Assembly: GCA_049324115.1 (NCBI GenBank)
Contig: JBMOMN010000005.1
Coordinates: 1 to 64,000 of the forward strand
DNA from: UBA5796 sp040752455
GTDB lineage: Bacteria > Chloroflexota > Anaerolineae > Anaerolineales > Villigracilaceae
Direction of reading: 5' to 3'
DNA length: 64,000 nucleotides
Shown here in pieces: positions 23,708 through 32,312 of this stretch. The notes beneath the pieces were generated by a model that did not search any database, was not told the origin of the DNA, and saw only the letters and a list, made by a program, of their open reading frames with translations. Made by a program: the position numbers and the translations under genes. Position 1 is the stretch's first letter. Each line of letters opens with the position of its first letter.

Positions 23708-24424
23708 ATGACCGAAACCCGTCTCTCCATCCTTTTGGCGGACGACGACCCCTCCATCACGGACAGCCTGTCCCCGTTCCTCGAACGCGCCGGGTTCCAC
23801 GTGCTGGTCGTCCCGGACGGGGCAGCCGCCCTCGAGAAGGCCCAGTCCCACCAGCCCGACCTGATCATCCTGGACGTGCTCATGCCGCGCATGGACGGGC
23901 GCGAAGCCCTGCGCCGCCTGCGCCGCCAAAACGTCTGGATACCGACCATCCTGCTCACCCAGGTCGGCGAGGCCTCCGAACGCGCCCTGGCCCTCGAAGA
24001 AGGCGCTGACGATTATCTCAACAAACCGTTCGACCCGCACGAATTATTGGCTCGCATCCGGGCGGTATTGCGCCGGGCGCGGCCGGGCGAACGCTCCCTT
24101 TCGACGGCCTGGCTGCTCACCTCCGGCGACCTGGTGCTCGACCGCCGCGCCCGCCGGGCCACCCTGGCCGGGCAGGTCCTTCCGCTCACGCCCAAGGCCC
24201 TGGCCGTGCTTGAATACCTGATGACCCACCCCGACGAATGTGTCAGCCGCGAGCGCCTGCTGGACGCCGTCTGGGGCTGGGAGTATCCCGCCGGGACGCG
24301 CACCGTGGACACCCGCATGGCCGAACTGCGCCGCGCCCTGGACGACGACCCGGAGGCCCCGGCTTACCTGCAAACCATTCCCGGTGAAGGTTACAGCTTC
24401 ATCGCCCCGGTCCGTGGGGAATGA
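23708..24424 (+). CDS. OmpR-family response regulator
   Basis: A 238-residue two-domain regulator. The receiver has Asp12-Asp13-Asp14, phospho-acceptor Asp56 (IILDVLMPRMDG) and Lys in LNKPFDP. The C-terminal winged helix starts near residue 145 (LTSGDLVLDRRARRATLAGQ) and contains LTPKALAVLEYLM and a recognition helix ending in TVDTRMAELRRAL. It would bind DNA when phosphorylated by the kinase encoded 4 nt downstream. The start at 23708 is set by domain limits; an upstream in-frame codon would add unrelated residues. No clear ribosome binding site is visible. Confidence 0.92.
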   Translation: MTETRLSILLADDDPSITDSLSPFLERAGFHVLVVPDGAAALEKAQSHQPDLIILDVLMPRMDGREALRRLRRQNVWIPTILLTQVGEASERALALEEGADDYLNKPFDPHELLARIRAVLRRARPGERSLSTAWLLTSGDLVLDRRARRATLAGQVLPLTPKALAVLEYLMTHPDECVSRERLLDAVWGWEYPAGTRTVDTRMAELRRALDDDPEAPAYLQTIPGEGYSFIAPVRGE

Positions 24425-24428
24425 CCGA

Positions 24429-25349
24429 ATGAAATTCCGCCCCATCCTGATCTTCATCCCGCTCATCCTGGGCGCGCTGGCCTCCGCCCTGGCCCAGGCC
24501 TTCTTCTCCCCGGTCCCGGTGCTGGTCTTCAAGATTGACATCGGCATGACCGCCTTCGTGGCCGGGGTAGCCGTCTCGCTGCTGGCCGCCATGTTCTCGC
24601 TCGGCGGGCTGCTGCGCCGCCGCGAAGCCGAAAAACGGATGCTGGCCGCCCGCCGCGAGACCGAAGAGAGCCGCCGCCGCTTCATCCGCCGGCTGGACCA
24701 CGAGATCAAGAACCCGCTCACGGGGTTGCAGGCCGCCCTGGTCAACATGCAGGAGGCCGCCGGGACGGCGGACCGCCATCAGGCCGGCCGGAACGCCCGC
24801 ACCGCCCTCGAACGGCTGAAACGCCTGCTGGCCGACCTGCGCAAACTCTCGGACCTCGAGGAACGTCCCATCGAACGATTGGCGGTGGACGTGCCGGAAC
24901 TGCTGGGGGAAATGGTCGAGGCGGCCCGCGCCGTCCCCGGCTATGCCGAGCGGCGCGTGGACCTGTTCGTGTCGCGCGTGCCCTGGCCGTTCCCGCCTGT
25001 GACGGGCGACCGCGACCTGCTCGGCCTGGCGGTGTACAACCTGCTCGAAAACGCGCTCAAGTTCACGTCGGGGAAGGATTCGGTCGAGATCCGCGCCCTC
25101 GAGGACGGCAAAGCCATCGTGATCGAGGTGGCCGATTCGGGGCCGGGCATCCCGCCTGAAGAATTGTCGAAAATTTTCGAGGAACTCTACCGGGGGGTCA
25201 ACGCCCGCGGCGTCGAAGGCAGCGGGCTGGGACTGGCCCTGGTCCGGCGCATCGTCGCCCTGCACGGCGGGCAGGTCAGCGTCCGCAGCAGCCAGGACGG
25301 GCCGCGCGGCACCATCTTCACCATCCGCCTGCCGGTGGGGAAGAAGTAG
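24429..25349 (+). CDS. membrane histidine kinase with minimal sensor part
   Basis: A 306-residue kinase. Two membrane helices (about residues 5-25 and 40-62) are joined by only about 15 residues, so there is no real extracytoplasmic sensor domain and no HAMP domain. The H-box is RRLDHEIKNPLTGL (His91), the N-box is YNLLENALKF, G1 is DSGPGIPPEE and G2 is GSGLGLALV. It would sense something in or close to the membrane. It starts 4 nt after the response regulator stop, so the pair are one transcript. The next gene is about 470 bp away. Confidence 0.9.
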   Translation: MKFRPILIFIPLILGALASALAQAFFSPVPVLVFKIDIGMTAFVAGVAVSLLAAMFSLGGLLRRREAEKRMLAARRETEESRRRFIRRLDHEIKNPLTGLQAALVNMQEAAGTADRHQAGRNARTALERLKRLLADLRKLSDLEERPIERLAVDVPELLGEMVEAARAVPGYAERRVDLFVSRVPWPFPPVTGDRDLLGLAVYNLLENALKFTSGKDSVEIRALEDGKAIVIEVADSGPGIPPEELSKIFEELYRGVNARGVEGSGLGLALVRRIVALHGGQVSVRSSQDGPRGTIFTIRLPVGKK

Positions 25350-25388
25350 GGGGTTTTCGAAAATTTCACCGCGAAGGTGCAAAGTTTA

Positions 25389-25539
25389 GGCTCTTCCGCA
25401 ATTACGGGAACGAGCCTAAACACAAAGTGACACGAAGGCGCTCAAAGGGAGAAAAGGCGCACTGTCGGACGCGTTTTTCCTTCGTTGACTTTGTGTTCCT
25501 TCGTGTTTCAAAGGTTTTCCCAGTAAAAACGGGAGAGCC
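25389..25539. repeat. MITE-like element, copy 2 of the GGCTCTTCC / CACGAAGG family
   Basis: Starts GGCTCTTCCGCAATTACGGG and ends with CGGGAGAGCC. Its inner 110 bp match the copy at 6719-6870 nearly base for base. The gap from 25350 to 25818 also holds a hairpin (GCACTGCG/CGCAGTGC at 25589-25609) and another CACGAAGG-type palindrome (about 25655-25740). I see no gene there. Confidence 0.8.
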
Positions 25540-25746
25540 ATAGAATAGACTTTATTGGCAATTAGGAAAACGTCCCGACATTTGCACCGCACTGCGTTCG
25601 GCGCAGTGCAGGTGAGGTTACCGTCAAGCTCCTGAACCATTCGAAACAGACCTTCGGGGCGGTGTTTGCGAAGAGCACGAAGGGCGCAAGGTTTTAGAGG
25701 TTTCCTTCGCGCGCTTGGCGGCCTTCGCGGTGAAAGGTTTTGCAGC

Positions 25747-25800
25747 GTTACAAAACTGTGACATCGCCGCGACAGGCCTGTAACAGCGGGGGATTATAAA
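25747..25800 (+). promoter_or_regulatory. possible promoter region of the sigma factor gene
   Basis: An inverted repeat GTTACA (25747-25752) / TGTAAC (25779-25784) lies just upstream of TATAAA (25795-25800), followed by ATG at 25819. It could be an operator or an ECF-type -35 region. No firm -35 match is seen. Confidence 0.3.
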
Positions 25801-25818
25801 TAATGCAGGAACGCGCTT

Positions 25819-26433
25819 ATGGAAACTACATCCCTTATCCAGGCCGCCCAGGGCGGCGATCTCGAGGCTTTCAACCGGATCGTTTTGCAGCACCAAGACC
25901 TCCTGTTTGGGATCGCGGTGCGGATGCTCAACGACGAGGATGACGCCGCCGATGCCGTCCAGGAGGCCCTGATCGCGGCCTTCCGCAAGCTGGACACCTT
26001 CCGGGGCGGCAACCTGCGCAGTTGGCTGGCCCGGATCACGGTCAACGCCTGCTACGACCAGTTGCGCAGCCGCAAACGCCGGAAGACCGTCCCGCTGGAG
26101 CCGCTCGACGAGGACGACGAACCCTTCGAGTCGGCTTACTGGATGGCCGATCCGGCCCTGGGCCCCGAAGCGTTCTTCGACCTGGCCGAGACCCGGGATG
26201 CGATCCAGGAAAGCCTCGACAGGCTGACCCCGGCTTACCGGGCAACCCTGATCCTGGTGGACATCGAAGGGCTGCCGTACCAGGACGCCGCCCTGGCCCT
26301 GAAAGTCCCGGTTGGGACGGTCAAGAGCCGCCTGGCCCGCGCCCGCCTGCAGATGCAGCAGGCGCTCGGTTCCCGTGAGACCGAACCGCAAATCCCTCTG
26401 CTGTTCCGCCTGCCCGAAATGCAGGTATCATAG
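25819..26433 (+). CDS. RNA polymerase sigma factor, ECF (sigma-70) family
   Basis: A 204-residue ECF sigma factor. Region 2 is at about residues 5-90: FNRIVLQHQDLLFGIAVRML, then DEDDAADAVQEALIAAFRKL and FRGGNLRSWLARITVNACYD. Region 4 is at about 130-185 (LTPAYRATLILVDIEGLPYQ, then AALALKVPVGTVKSRLARAR). Between them is a longer than usual acidic linker. It directs RNA polymerase to a small set of promoters. No classic zinc-binding anti-sigma gene follows. The next gene is a large lipoprotein that may sense the signal instead (inference). Confidence 0.9.
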   Translation: METTSLIQAAQGGDLEAFNRIVLQHQDLLFGIAVRMLNDEDDAADAVQEALIAAFRKLDTFRGGNLRSWLARITVNACYDQLRSRKRRKTVPLEPLDEDDEPFESAYWMADPALGPEAFFDLAETRDAIQESLDRLTPAYRATLILVDIEGLPYQDAALALKVPVGTVKSRLARARLQMQQALGSRETEPQIPLLFRLPEMQVS

Positions 26434-26446
26434 TTGTGGAGACAAA

Positions 26447-28366
26447 ATGTCACGAAAGATCACGCCCCTCCTGCTCGCCTTGAGCCTCTTCCTGGCCTCG
26501 TGCGGCACGCTCGAAATCTCGTTCGACGTCACCCCGGCCTCGGCGGGCGAGGAAACCCTCGTCCCGGCCTCGCCCACGCCCGAGCCGGTCGTCCGGCTTT
26601 CGATGGACTCGACTTCCGAAGAAATCTACACCGCCATGCTCGAAAGCGCCGCCAACTGGCAAACCGTCTGGATGGACGGCCGGCTGAAATCCTTTTCATC
26701 CCAGGGCGACCTCATCCAGGAGGAGCGCCGCCAGTTGTGGCTGGACCAGATGGAGGTCCGCTTCCGCCTGGTGGCGGGTCCCGTCGAGGGCGCGGCGACC
26801 GCCTTCCGGGCCGGCGACCGGATGACGGTGCTGGAAATGGACCTGCTGACCGGCCAAAATAGGACCAGCCCGGCCCCGGCAGGGGATTACACCAGCCAGT
26901 ACGTCCCGCCCCGCACGCCCGGCATGGCTTACCCGAACCCGATCGCCAGCCTGGTCAGTGACCGCCTGGCCGAGATGGCCTTCCCGTCCGATTACGCCCA
27001 GAGCGAAGGCGCGTTCACCCCGGTCGCCATCGAACTCGTCGCCGGGCGGCAGGCCCTGGCCGTGGACTGGACCTACGCCCAGAGCCAGCAGCCCTCCCGC
27101 CGCCTGTGGCTGGACGTGGAAAAAGTCGTCATCCTGAAAATGCAGAGTTTCGACAAGACCGGCGGCGGTCCGCTCAACGCCGAATACATCGTCGAGCAGG
27201 TGGTTTTCGACGCGGCATTCGATCTGCAGTTGTTCAGCTTTTCGCCCTCGACGCTGCCGGGCTTTAGCGACATCAACGGGAAACTGGAGCGGACGCCGGT
27301 CCCCGCCGAAACGGAAGCAGTTCCCCAGTCCGGGCCTGACCCGCTGGGGGAGGTGTACTTCTTCGTCTCGGACCGGACCTATCCCGTCCGCAGCGTTGAC
27401 CTGGTCCGGCTGCCCGGCTCGTGCGTCGCGGGACTTTCGGCCTGCCCCTCGCCCGAAAAGCTGGATACGCCCTTCGAGCTGGCCTTCAGCCTGTCCCCGC
27501 TGGTCTGGTCGCCGGATGCCAGCCTGGCCGCCCTGGCCTACCCCATCAGCGACGACGGCAACACTGCCGGGCTGTTCGTCTTCGACCCGGCAGACGACAG
27601 TTGGGCGAAAATCGCCGAATTCCCGTTCATTGACCCGCCGCTCTGGTCGCCGGACGGGGAGTGGCTGGCCTTCCGGGTGCAGGACGGGACGGGCAGCGAA
27701 TGGCTGTATGCCGCGCATCCCGACGGGAGCGGCCTGGTGAACGTGAGCGGTTTCGAAGGCTTGCCTGCCGCCGAAGCCCCCTTCGTCATGGACGGCTGGC
27801 TGGGCGGGAACCTGCTGCTGCGCCCGATGATGCTGGCCCGGAGCGGCAATGCCTACCGGGTGCGGGTGACGGACGGTTTCGTGGAGCCGCTCTTCGGGAC
27901 GTACCTGACCAAGGCGAATTTCACCGTTTCGCCCAACGGGCAATGGCTGGCTTACGTGGACTACGATTACGCCTCCCCGGTGCAGACCTTGAAACTGCTC
28001 AAACCAGGCGGGACGGAACTGCGCGACCTGGCGGTTTTCCCAAGCGGTTCGATCCAGGCCCTGAGCTGGTCGCCGGGCAGCGGGGGACTGGCTTTCATCC
28101 ACATGACGGATGCAATGGGCTACGACGTGTACCTAGTCAACCCTGACGGGAGCGGCCTGCGGCAGGTCTACAGTCCCCAGGATGCCACCAGGGTGCATTT
28201 CTCGCCGGATGGGGCCTTCCTGCTGGTCGAAGGCATGGACGGAACCGGCCAGCACCTGACGGTGGTGGACCTGTCCACGCTGGAGGCGCGGCTGCTGCAA
28301 GCCCCCGGCCTGCGGCTGGATACCGATTGGATGGCCGCAAGCTGGAGAAGCGCCACTGGCCGGTGA
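26447..28366 (+). CDS. lipoprotein with LolA/RseB-like N-terminal part and beta-propeller-like C-terminal part
   Basis: A 639-residue lipoprotein; the lipobox is LASC with Cys at about residue 19. After a Thr/Pro linker comes a region of about 230 residues (AANWQTVWMDGRLKSFS, LWLDQMEVRFRLVAGP, YVPPRTPGMAYPNPIASLV) that looks like the beta-sheet lipid-carrier fold of LolA/RseB proteins. From about residue 330 there are TolB/WD-like repeats containing WSPDASLAALAY, WSPDGEWLAFRVQD, FTVSPNGQWLAYVDY and HFSPDGAFLLVEG. It is 13 nt after the sigma factor gene, so it is probably an accessory or signal-sensing partner. The RBS is GTGGAG. Confidence 0.7.
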   Translation: MSRKITPLLLALSLFLASCGTLEISFDVTPASAGEETLVPASPTPEPVVRLSMDSTSEEIYTAMLESAANWQTVWMDGRLKSFSSQGDLIQEERRQLWLDQMEVRFRLVAGPVEGAATAFRAGDRMTVLEMDLLTGQNRTSPAPAGDYTSQYVPPRTPGMAYPNPIASLVSDRLAEMAFPSDYAQSEGAFTPVAIELVAGRQALAVDWTYAQSQQPSRRLWLDVEKVVILKMQSFDKTGGGPLNAEYIVEQVVFDAAFDLQLFSFSPSTLPGFSDINGKLERTPVPAETEAVPQSGPDPLGEVYFFVSDRTYPVRSVDLVRLPGSCVAGLSACPSPEKLDTPFELAFSLSPLVWSPDASLAALAYPISDDGNTAGLFVFDPADDSWAKIAEFPFIDPPLWSPDGEWLAFRVQDGTGSEWLYAAHPDGSGLVNVSGFEGLPAAEAPFVMDGWLGGNLLLRPMMLARSGNAYRVRVTDGFVEPLFGTYLTKANFTVSPNGQWLAYVDYDYASPVQTLKLLKPGGTELRDLAVFPSGSIQALSWSPGSGGLAFIHMTDAMGYDVYLVNPDGSGLRQVYSPQDATRVHFSPDGAFLLVEGMDGTGQHLTVVDLSTLEARLLQAPGLRLDTDWMAASWRSATGR

Positions 28367-28412
28367 TCGGGGTATACTTGCCTATTATTCACCCCGACGA
28401 AGGAGGATTGCC

Positions 28413-28613
28413 ATGCTCTCAGTTGAAATCAAAAAGGACGGGAATGTCGTTGGCCTGATGATGGCCGATGAGAAGACCTTCAAGACCGGGTCACGCGGCT
28501 TTTTCGGGACCGGGAAGATGCAGATCGGCGAGAAACGCTACCAGGTGCAGGTGCAATTGGTGGAGATCGGCTCGAAGCCGAAACCGGAGGAAATGGCGTT
28601 GAAGGACGAATGA
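28413..28613 (+). CDS. small soluble protein of unknown function
   Basis: A 66-residue protein with alternating strands (LSVEIKKDGNVVGLMMADEK, then GFFGTGKMQIGEKRYQVQVQ) and a charged tail. It looks like a small beta-barrel or beta-sheet domain with no membrane segment. The start is strongly supported by GAAGGAGG 6-7 nt upstream. A putative -10 (TATACT at about 28371) precedes it, and a hairpin terminator follows. I recognise no family. Confidence 0.6.
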   Translation: MLSVEIKKDGNVVGLMMADEKTFKTGSRGFFGTGKMQIGEKRYQVQVQLVEIGSKPKPEEMALKDE

Positions 28614-28637
28614 CTCCCCGCGAAGCCGCATTAAAAG

Positions 28638-28676
28638 CGCCAGCCGCTGGGTGAGGGGGGCACCCAACGGCTGGCG
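28638..28676. terminator. bidirectional stem-loop terminator
   Basis: CGCCAGCCGCTGGGTG pairs with CACCCAACGGCTGGCG (one mismatch in 16 bp). TTTTA follows on the plus strand and TTTTAAT on the minus strand. It separates the small gene from der. Confidence 0.75.
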
Positions 28677-28739
28677 ACGTTATTTTATCATAGTTGCCTG
28701 TTTTGGCAAGGGGAAAATCGAAACTCGTTTTTGCGGCGG

Positions 28740-30110
28740 CTACTTTTCCCGCCGGCCCTTGGCCACAATGCGGATGGGTGTGCCGATGAAGCCATAGGTC
28801 TCGCGGATGCGGTTTTCGAGGTAGCGCATGTAGGTGAAGTGCATCAGCCGGGGGTCATTGACGAAGACCATAAAAGTCGGCGGGTCGGAGCGGACCTGGG
28901 TGCCGTAGTAGATTTTCATCTGCCGCCCGGCGCGGGACGGGGCGGGGTGGGCGTCCTGGGCGTTGTGAAGCACCTGGTTGAGTTGGGAGGTGGTCAGCCG
29001 GGCCAGCCGTTCTTCCTGGACCTGTAAGGCGAGCGGCAGAACCTTGTCGACGCGCTGCCCGGTCCTGGCCGAAATGAAGAGCAGCGGCACGTAATCCATG
29101 AAGTTCAGTTCCTGGCGCACTTTGCGGGTGTAATCCTCCATCGTCAGGTTGTCCTTCTCGATGGCATCCCACTTGTTGACCAGCACCACGCAGGATTTCC
29201 AGGCTTCGAGGATGTAGCCGGCGATGTGGGCGTCCTGGGCGGTAATGCCGGTCGCGGCGTCAATCACCAGCAGTACCACGTCGGCGCGCTCGATGGCCTT
29301 GAAGGCCCGCAGCACGGAGTATTTCTCCACGCCGGGGTCTATCTTGCCGCGCTTGCGGATCCCGGCGGTGTCTATCAGGGTGACGGGCAGGCCGTCGTAC
29401 TCGATCTGCGTGTCTATCGCGTCCCGGGTCGTGCCGGGGATGGCAGAGACGATGGCCCGTTCCGCGCCGGCCAGCCTGTTGAGCAGGCTGGACTTCCCGG
29501 CATTGGGCTTGCCGGCGATGGCGATCTTGACGCCTTCGTCTTCTTCCGCATCCGGCTGGGGCGGGAAGGCCGCCACCAGATCGTCGAGCAGGTCGCCGGT
29601 CCCGGTGCCGTGCAGGGCCGAGACCGGGTACGGATCGCCCAATCCCAGTTCGTAGAATTCGGCTGAGGCGTTGCGCCGTTCCTCGCTTTCGCATTTGTTG
29701 ACCACCAGGAAGATCGGCGGCCAGAAATTGCCGCCCTCCAGCTTCTTCTGGGAGCGGCGCAGGATTTCGGCCACTTCGCGGTCGGGTTCGGTGACACCCG
29801 TCTCGCCGTCGGTGACGAACAGCACCACGTCGGCATCCCGGATGGCGACCTGGGCCTGGAGGCGGATGTCGTCAATGAAATCCGCCGAGCCGACCGAAAG
29901 CGGGGTGCGCCCACCGTGGCCGGGGTCTATCCCGCCCGTGTCAATGATGGCGAAATCGCGCCCGTTCCAGTCGGATTCGGCGAAGATGCGGTCACGCGTG
30001 GTGCCGGGGGTGTCGTCCACGATGGCCAGGCGTTCGCCGGCCAGGCGGTTGAACAGGGAACTCTTTCCAACGTTGGGGCGGCCCACCAGGGCCACTACGG
30101 GTTTGGGCAT
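28740..30110 (-). CDS. der: ribosome assembly GTPase Der (EngA)
   Basis: A 456-residue protein with two tandem GTPase domains and a C-terminal KH-like domain, the normal Der arrangement. First domain: GRPNVGKSS (P-loop), DTPGTTRD (G2/switch I), DTGG (G3) and NKCE (G4). Second domain: GKPNAGKSS, PGTTRDAID, DTAG and NKWD. It acts in 50S subunit maturation. It is followed upstream (minus strand order) by cdaA and cdaR, with 15 bp between cdaR stop and its start. Confidence 0.95.
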   Translation of the reverse strand: MPKPVVALVGRPNVGKSSLFNRLAGERLAIVDDTPGTTRDRIFAESDWNGRDFAIIDTGGIDPGHGGRTPLSVGSADFIDDIRLQAQVAIRDADVVLFVTDGETGVTEPDREVAEILRRSQKKLEGGNFWPPIFLVVNKCESEERRNASAEFYELGLGDPYPVSALHGTGTGDLLDDLVAAFPPQPDAEEDEGVKIAIAGKPNAGKSSLLNRLAGAERAIVSAIPGTTRDAIDTQIEYDGLPVTLIDTAGIRKRGKIDPGVEKYSVLRAFKAIERADVVLLVIDAATGITAQDAHIAGYILEAWKSCVVLVNKWDAIEKDNLTMEDYTRKVRQELNFMDYVPLLFISARTGQRVDKVLPLALQVQEERLARLTTSQLNQVLHNAQDAHPAPSRAGRQMKIYYGTQVRSDPPTFMVFVNDPRLMHFTYMRYLENRIRETYGFIGTPIRIVAKGRREK

Positions 30111-30125
30111 GGGTGTTATCTGCTT

Positions 30126-31364
30126 TCAGGGGTTGGGTGTTGGCGTGCCGAAGATGATCGTCACCTGCACGGTCGCGGGCAGGAGGGTTTCGACCCGGAT
30201 GCCGGCGATCAGGAATTCGACGGTCGGGGTCAACTGGTAAGTGCCTGAGCTGAGGTCGGTGACATCCACGACGACGCGCACGTCCTGGGCAGTGAGCGTT
30301 TCGAGCAGCGGCAGCGGCCCGGACAGGATGACGTCCACCGTTAAAGGAGAGACCTCTGCCGACAGGCCATCTCCCAGCCCGACCACCTCGATCGGCTTGT
30401 CCGAAAGGGTCAGGCTGCCCTCGATGGCGTCAATGGCGACCTCCACCAGGACGCTCTGTTCGCCGACGACCGAGATGCCATCCGGCAGGGTCAGGTCCAG
30501 GCGGGTCACCAGGTCGTTCTTGGCGTCGTTCAGGTCGAGCGGGGCGGTTTCGACGAACCCGGGTTGGGCGCTGACCAGTTGGGGGTCGGACGAGAACAGG
30601 GTCACGACCGGCGGGAAGACCGAGATGCTGTTCAGGCGGTAGCCGCTGGCGACCTGGCCCTCGACCACCACTTTGACGGCCACGTCCCGGTATCCGCCCT
30701 GCTGGCTGACCGGGATGGTGACTTTGGCCGTCTCCGGGGTGATCGTCAGGCCCGAAATGGCCCGGTTGTTCCGGTCGAGGACTTGCAGCGGGGCGGTCTG
30801 GTCTATGTCTTCACGCGTATTGTTCATGTTGATCGAGATGCGGACGGTCTGTACGTTTTGGGCCAGGGATGCCGGCCCGCTGATGACGACTTCGGTGGGG
30901 GTCAATTCAGGAGTGCCCGCCTGGTAGCCGATGGCCGGTTCGCCGTTGATGACCAGGCTGATCGGCTGGCTGACCGTGACCAGCGGTTCGAGGGTCAGGC
31001 TGATTTCGGCGGGCGTCACGGCGATCAGGCGGACGGGCTGCGCGCCGATCTGGACCTGGATCGGGACCGAATGGTCCCCGGCCCCCAGCCCCGAAAGGTC
31101 AATCACCGCCCGGACGGAGCTGGTGTCGGCGATCAATTGTTCCCAGACCGAGCGCGGGGCGCGCAGTATCACTTCGATCTGCCTGGCGTAGTTGCCGGTC
31201 AGGATCAGGCTCGAATCCTGGCCGACGATCTCCACCGGGATGGGCTGGGGGTAGGTGTTGACTTCGTCGGGATCGGCTGCGGTGACCGCCGAAACCCAAA
31301 CGGCCAGGGCCAGCACGAAGGCCAGGCCGAAGGTCCGCAGGTTGGTGGCAAGCCAGCGCATCAT
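30126..31364 (-). CDS. cdaR: YbbR-domain protein, CdaR regulator
   Basis: A 412-residue protein with one N-terminal membrane helix (about residues 8-29) followed by four YbbR-like repeats (for example PQPIPVEIVGQDSSLILTGN, QPISLVINGEPAIGYQAGTP, RDVAVKVVVEGQVASGYRLN). The repeats lie outside the cytoplasmic membrane. In Firmicutes CdaR is the partner and regulator of the diadenylate cyclase CdaA. It starts one base after the cdaA stop, with the order cdaA-cdaR-der. Two ATG codons are available at the start (31364 and 31361). Confidence 0.88.
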   Translation of the reverse strand: MMRWLATNLRTFGLAFVLALAVWVSAVTAADPDEVNTYPQPIPVEIVGQDSSLILTGNYARQIEVILRAPRSVWEQLIADTSSVRAVIDLSGLGAGDHSVPIQVQIGAQPVRLIAVTPAEISLTLEPLVTVSQPISLVINGEPAIGYQAGTPELTPTEVVISGPASLAQNVQTVRISINMNNTREDIDQTAPLQVLDRNNRAISGLTITPETAKVTIPVSQQGGYRDVAVKVVVEGQVASGYRLNSISVFPPVVTLFSSDPQLVSAQPGFVETAPLDLNDAKNDLVTRLDLTLPDGISVVGEQSVLVEVAIDAIEGSLTLSDKPIEVVGLGDGLSAEVSPLTVDVILSGPLPLLETLTAQDVRVVVDVTDLSSGTYQLTPTVEFLIAGIRVETLLPATVQVTIIFGTPTPNP

Positions 31365-31365
31365 G

Positions 31366-32238
31366 TCAATTGTCCTTGTGTGGGCGCAGGAAAGGGAACA
31401 TCCTGACGAACAGGTCCCGGCTGCGCGAGTTGGTGGAGGCGGATTGATAGAAAGCCAGCAGGATGTTTTCCAGCCGGTCCGGGTCGAGGCGGCGGATCAT
31501 GCGTCCGGCGTGGGCGATGGAGATGGAACCGGTCTCCTCCGAGACGACGACGGCGATGGCGTCGCTGGCTTCGGAGATGCCCAGGGCGGCGCGGTGGCGC
31601 AGTCCCATCTGGCGTTCGGGCGAGCGGGCCAGGATGCCGGAGGCCGAAAGCGGCATGACGCAGGCTGCGGCGGTGATGAGGGGGATGCTGATGATGGCCG
31701 CGCCGTCGTGCAGGGGGGTGTTGGGGTAGAAGACCTGGAGCAGCAGTTCGGGCGTGACCCGGGCCTGCATCAGCACCCCGGTCAAGACGTACTCGTCCAG
31801 GTTGTCGAGGCGCTGGAGGATGATCAGCGCGCCGTGCTGGCGGGCCGAGAGCCGGGCCGCGGCGCCGACCACCGCGTGGATCGTGTCGCGGGTGGCGGTT
31901 TCGCTCGTTTTGGCGGAAGCAGGCATAAAGGTCCCGGCCCGCCCGATGCGTTCGAGGGCGCGGCGGATCTCGGGGGCGAATATGACCGGGATGGCGAGCA
32001 GCAGGGCGGGCAGCGTCGTCCGCACCAGCCAGGAGAAGGCCGGCAGGTCCACCAGGCTGGTCAGCAGGGCGATCAGGACGATCAGGAAGATAATGCCGCG
32101 CAGCAATACCATAGCCTGGGTGTCGCGCATCAGGTAAAGCAAAAAGTAAAAGATGAGCGTTACCAGCAGGATATCCACAACGCTCAACCAGTCCAGGCGT
32201 TGGAATATGAAGAGAATATCGTTCAGGATTTCTGTCAC
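31366..32238 (-). CDS. cdaA: diadenylate cyclase CdaA (c-di-AMP synthase)
   Basis: A 290-residue protein: three N-terminal membrane helices (about residues 20-90) and a cytoplasmic DAC domain. The catalytic Asp-Gly-Ala (LHDGAA, 178-180) and Arg-His-Arg (GLRHRAA, 214-216) motifs are present. It joins two ATP molecules into c-di-AMP, which controls potassium uptake and cell-wall balance in other bacteria. It starts with GTG at 32238. It lies directly upstream of cdaR, the same pairing as in Firmicutes; glmM, the third common partner, is not in this window. Confidence 0.93.
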   Translation of the reverse strand: MTEILNDILFIFQRLDWLSVVDILLVTLIFYFLLYLMRDTQAMVLLRGIIFLIVLIALLTSLVDLPAFSWLVRTTLPALLLAIPVIFAPEIRRALERIGRAGTFMPASAKTSETATRDTIHAVVGAAARLSARQHGALIILQRLDNLDEYVLTGVLMQARVTPELLLQVFYPNTPLHDGAAIISIPLITAAACVMPLSASGILARSPERQMGLRHRAALGISEASDAIAVVVSEETGSISIAHAGRMIRRLDPDRLENILLAFYQSASTNSRSRDLFVRMFPFLRPHKDN

Positions 32239-32312
32239 AGCAGGTTCAATTTAATGGAACGGTGCGGCGGCCTCTCCCCATGCCTGCGGCTGGCGCATCC
32301 GTCCATGGTGGA

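Noticed and set aside
21697..23958. Minus-strand open frame of 753 codons opposite the FW-domain gene
   Set aside because: It spans the end of one real gene and the start of another, and has no domain; the plus strand has a signal peptide, RBS and three FW domains.
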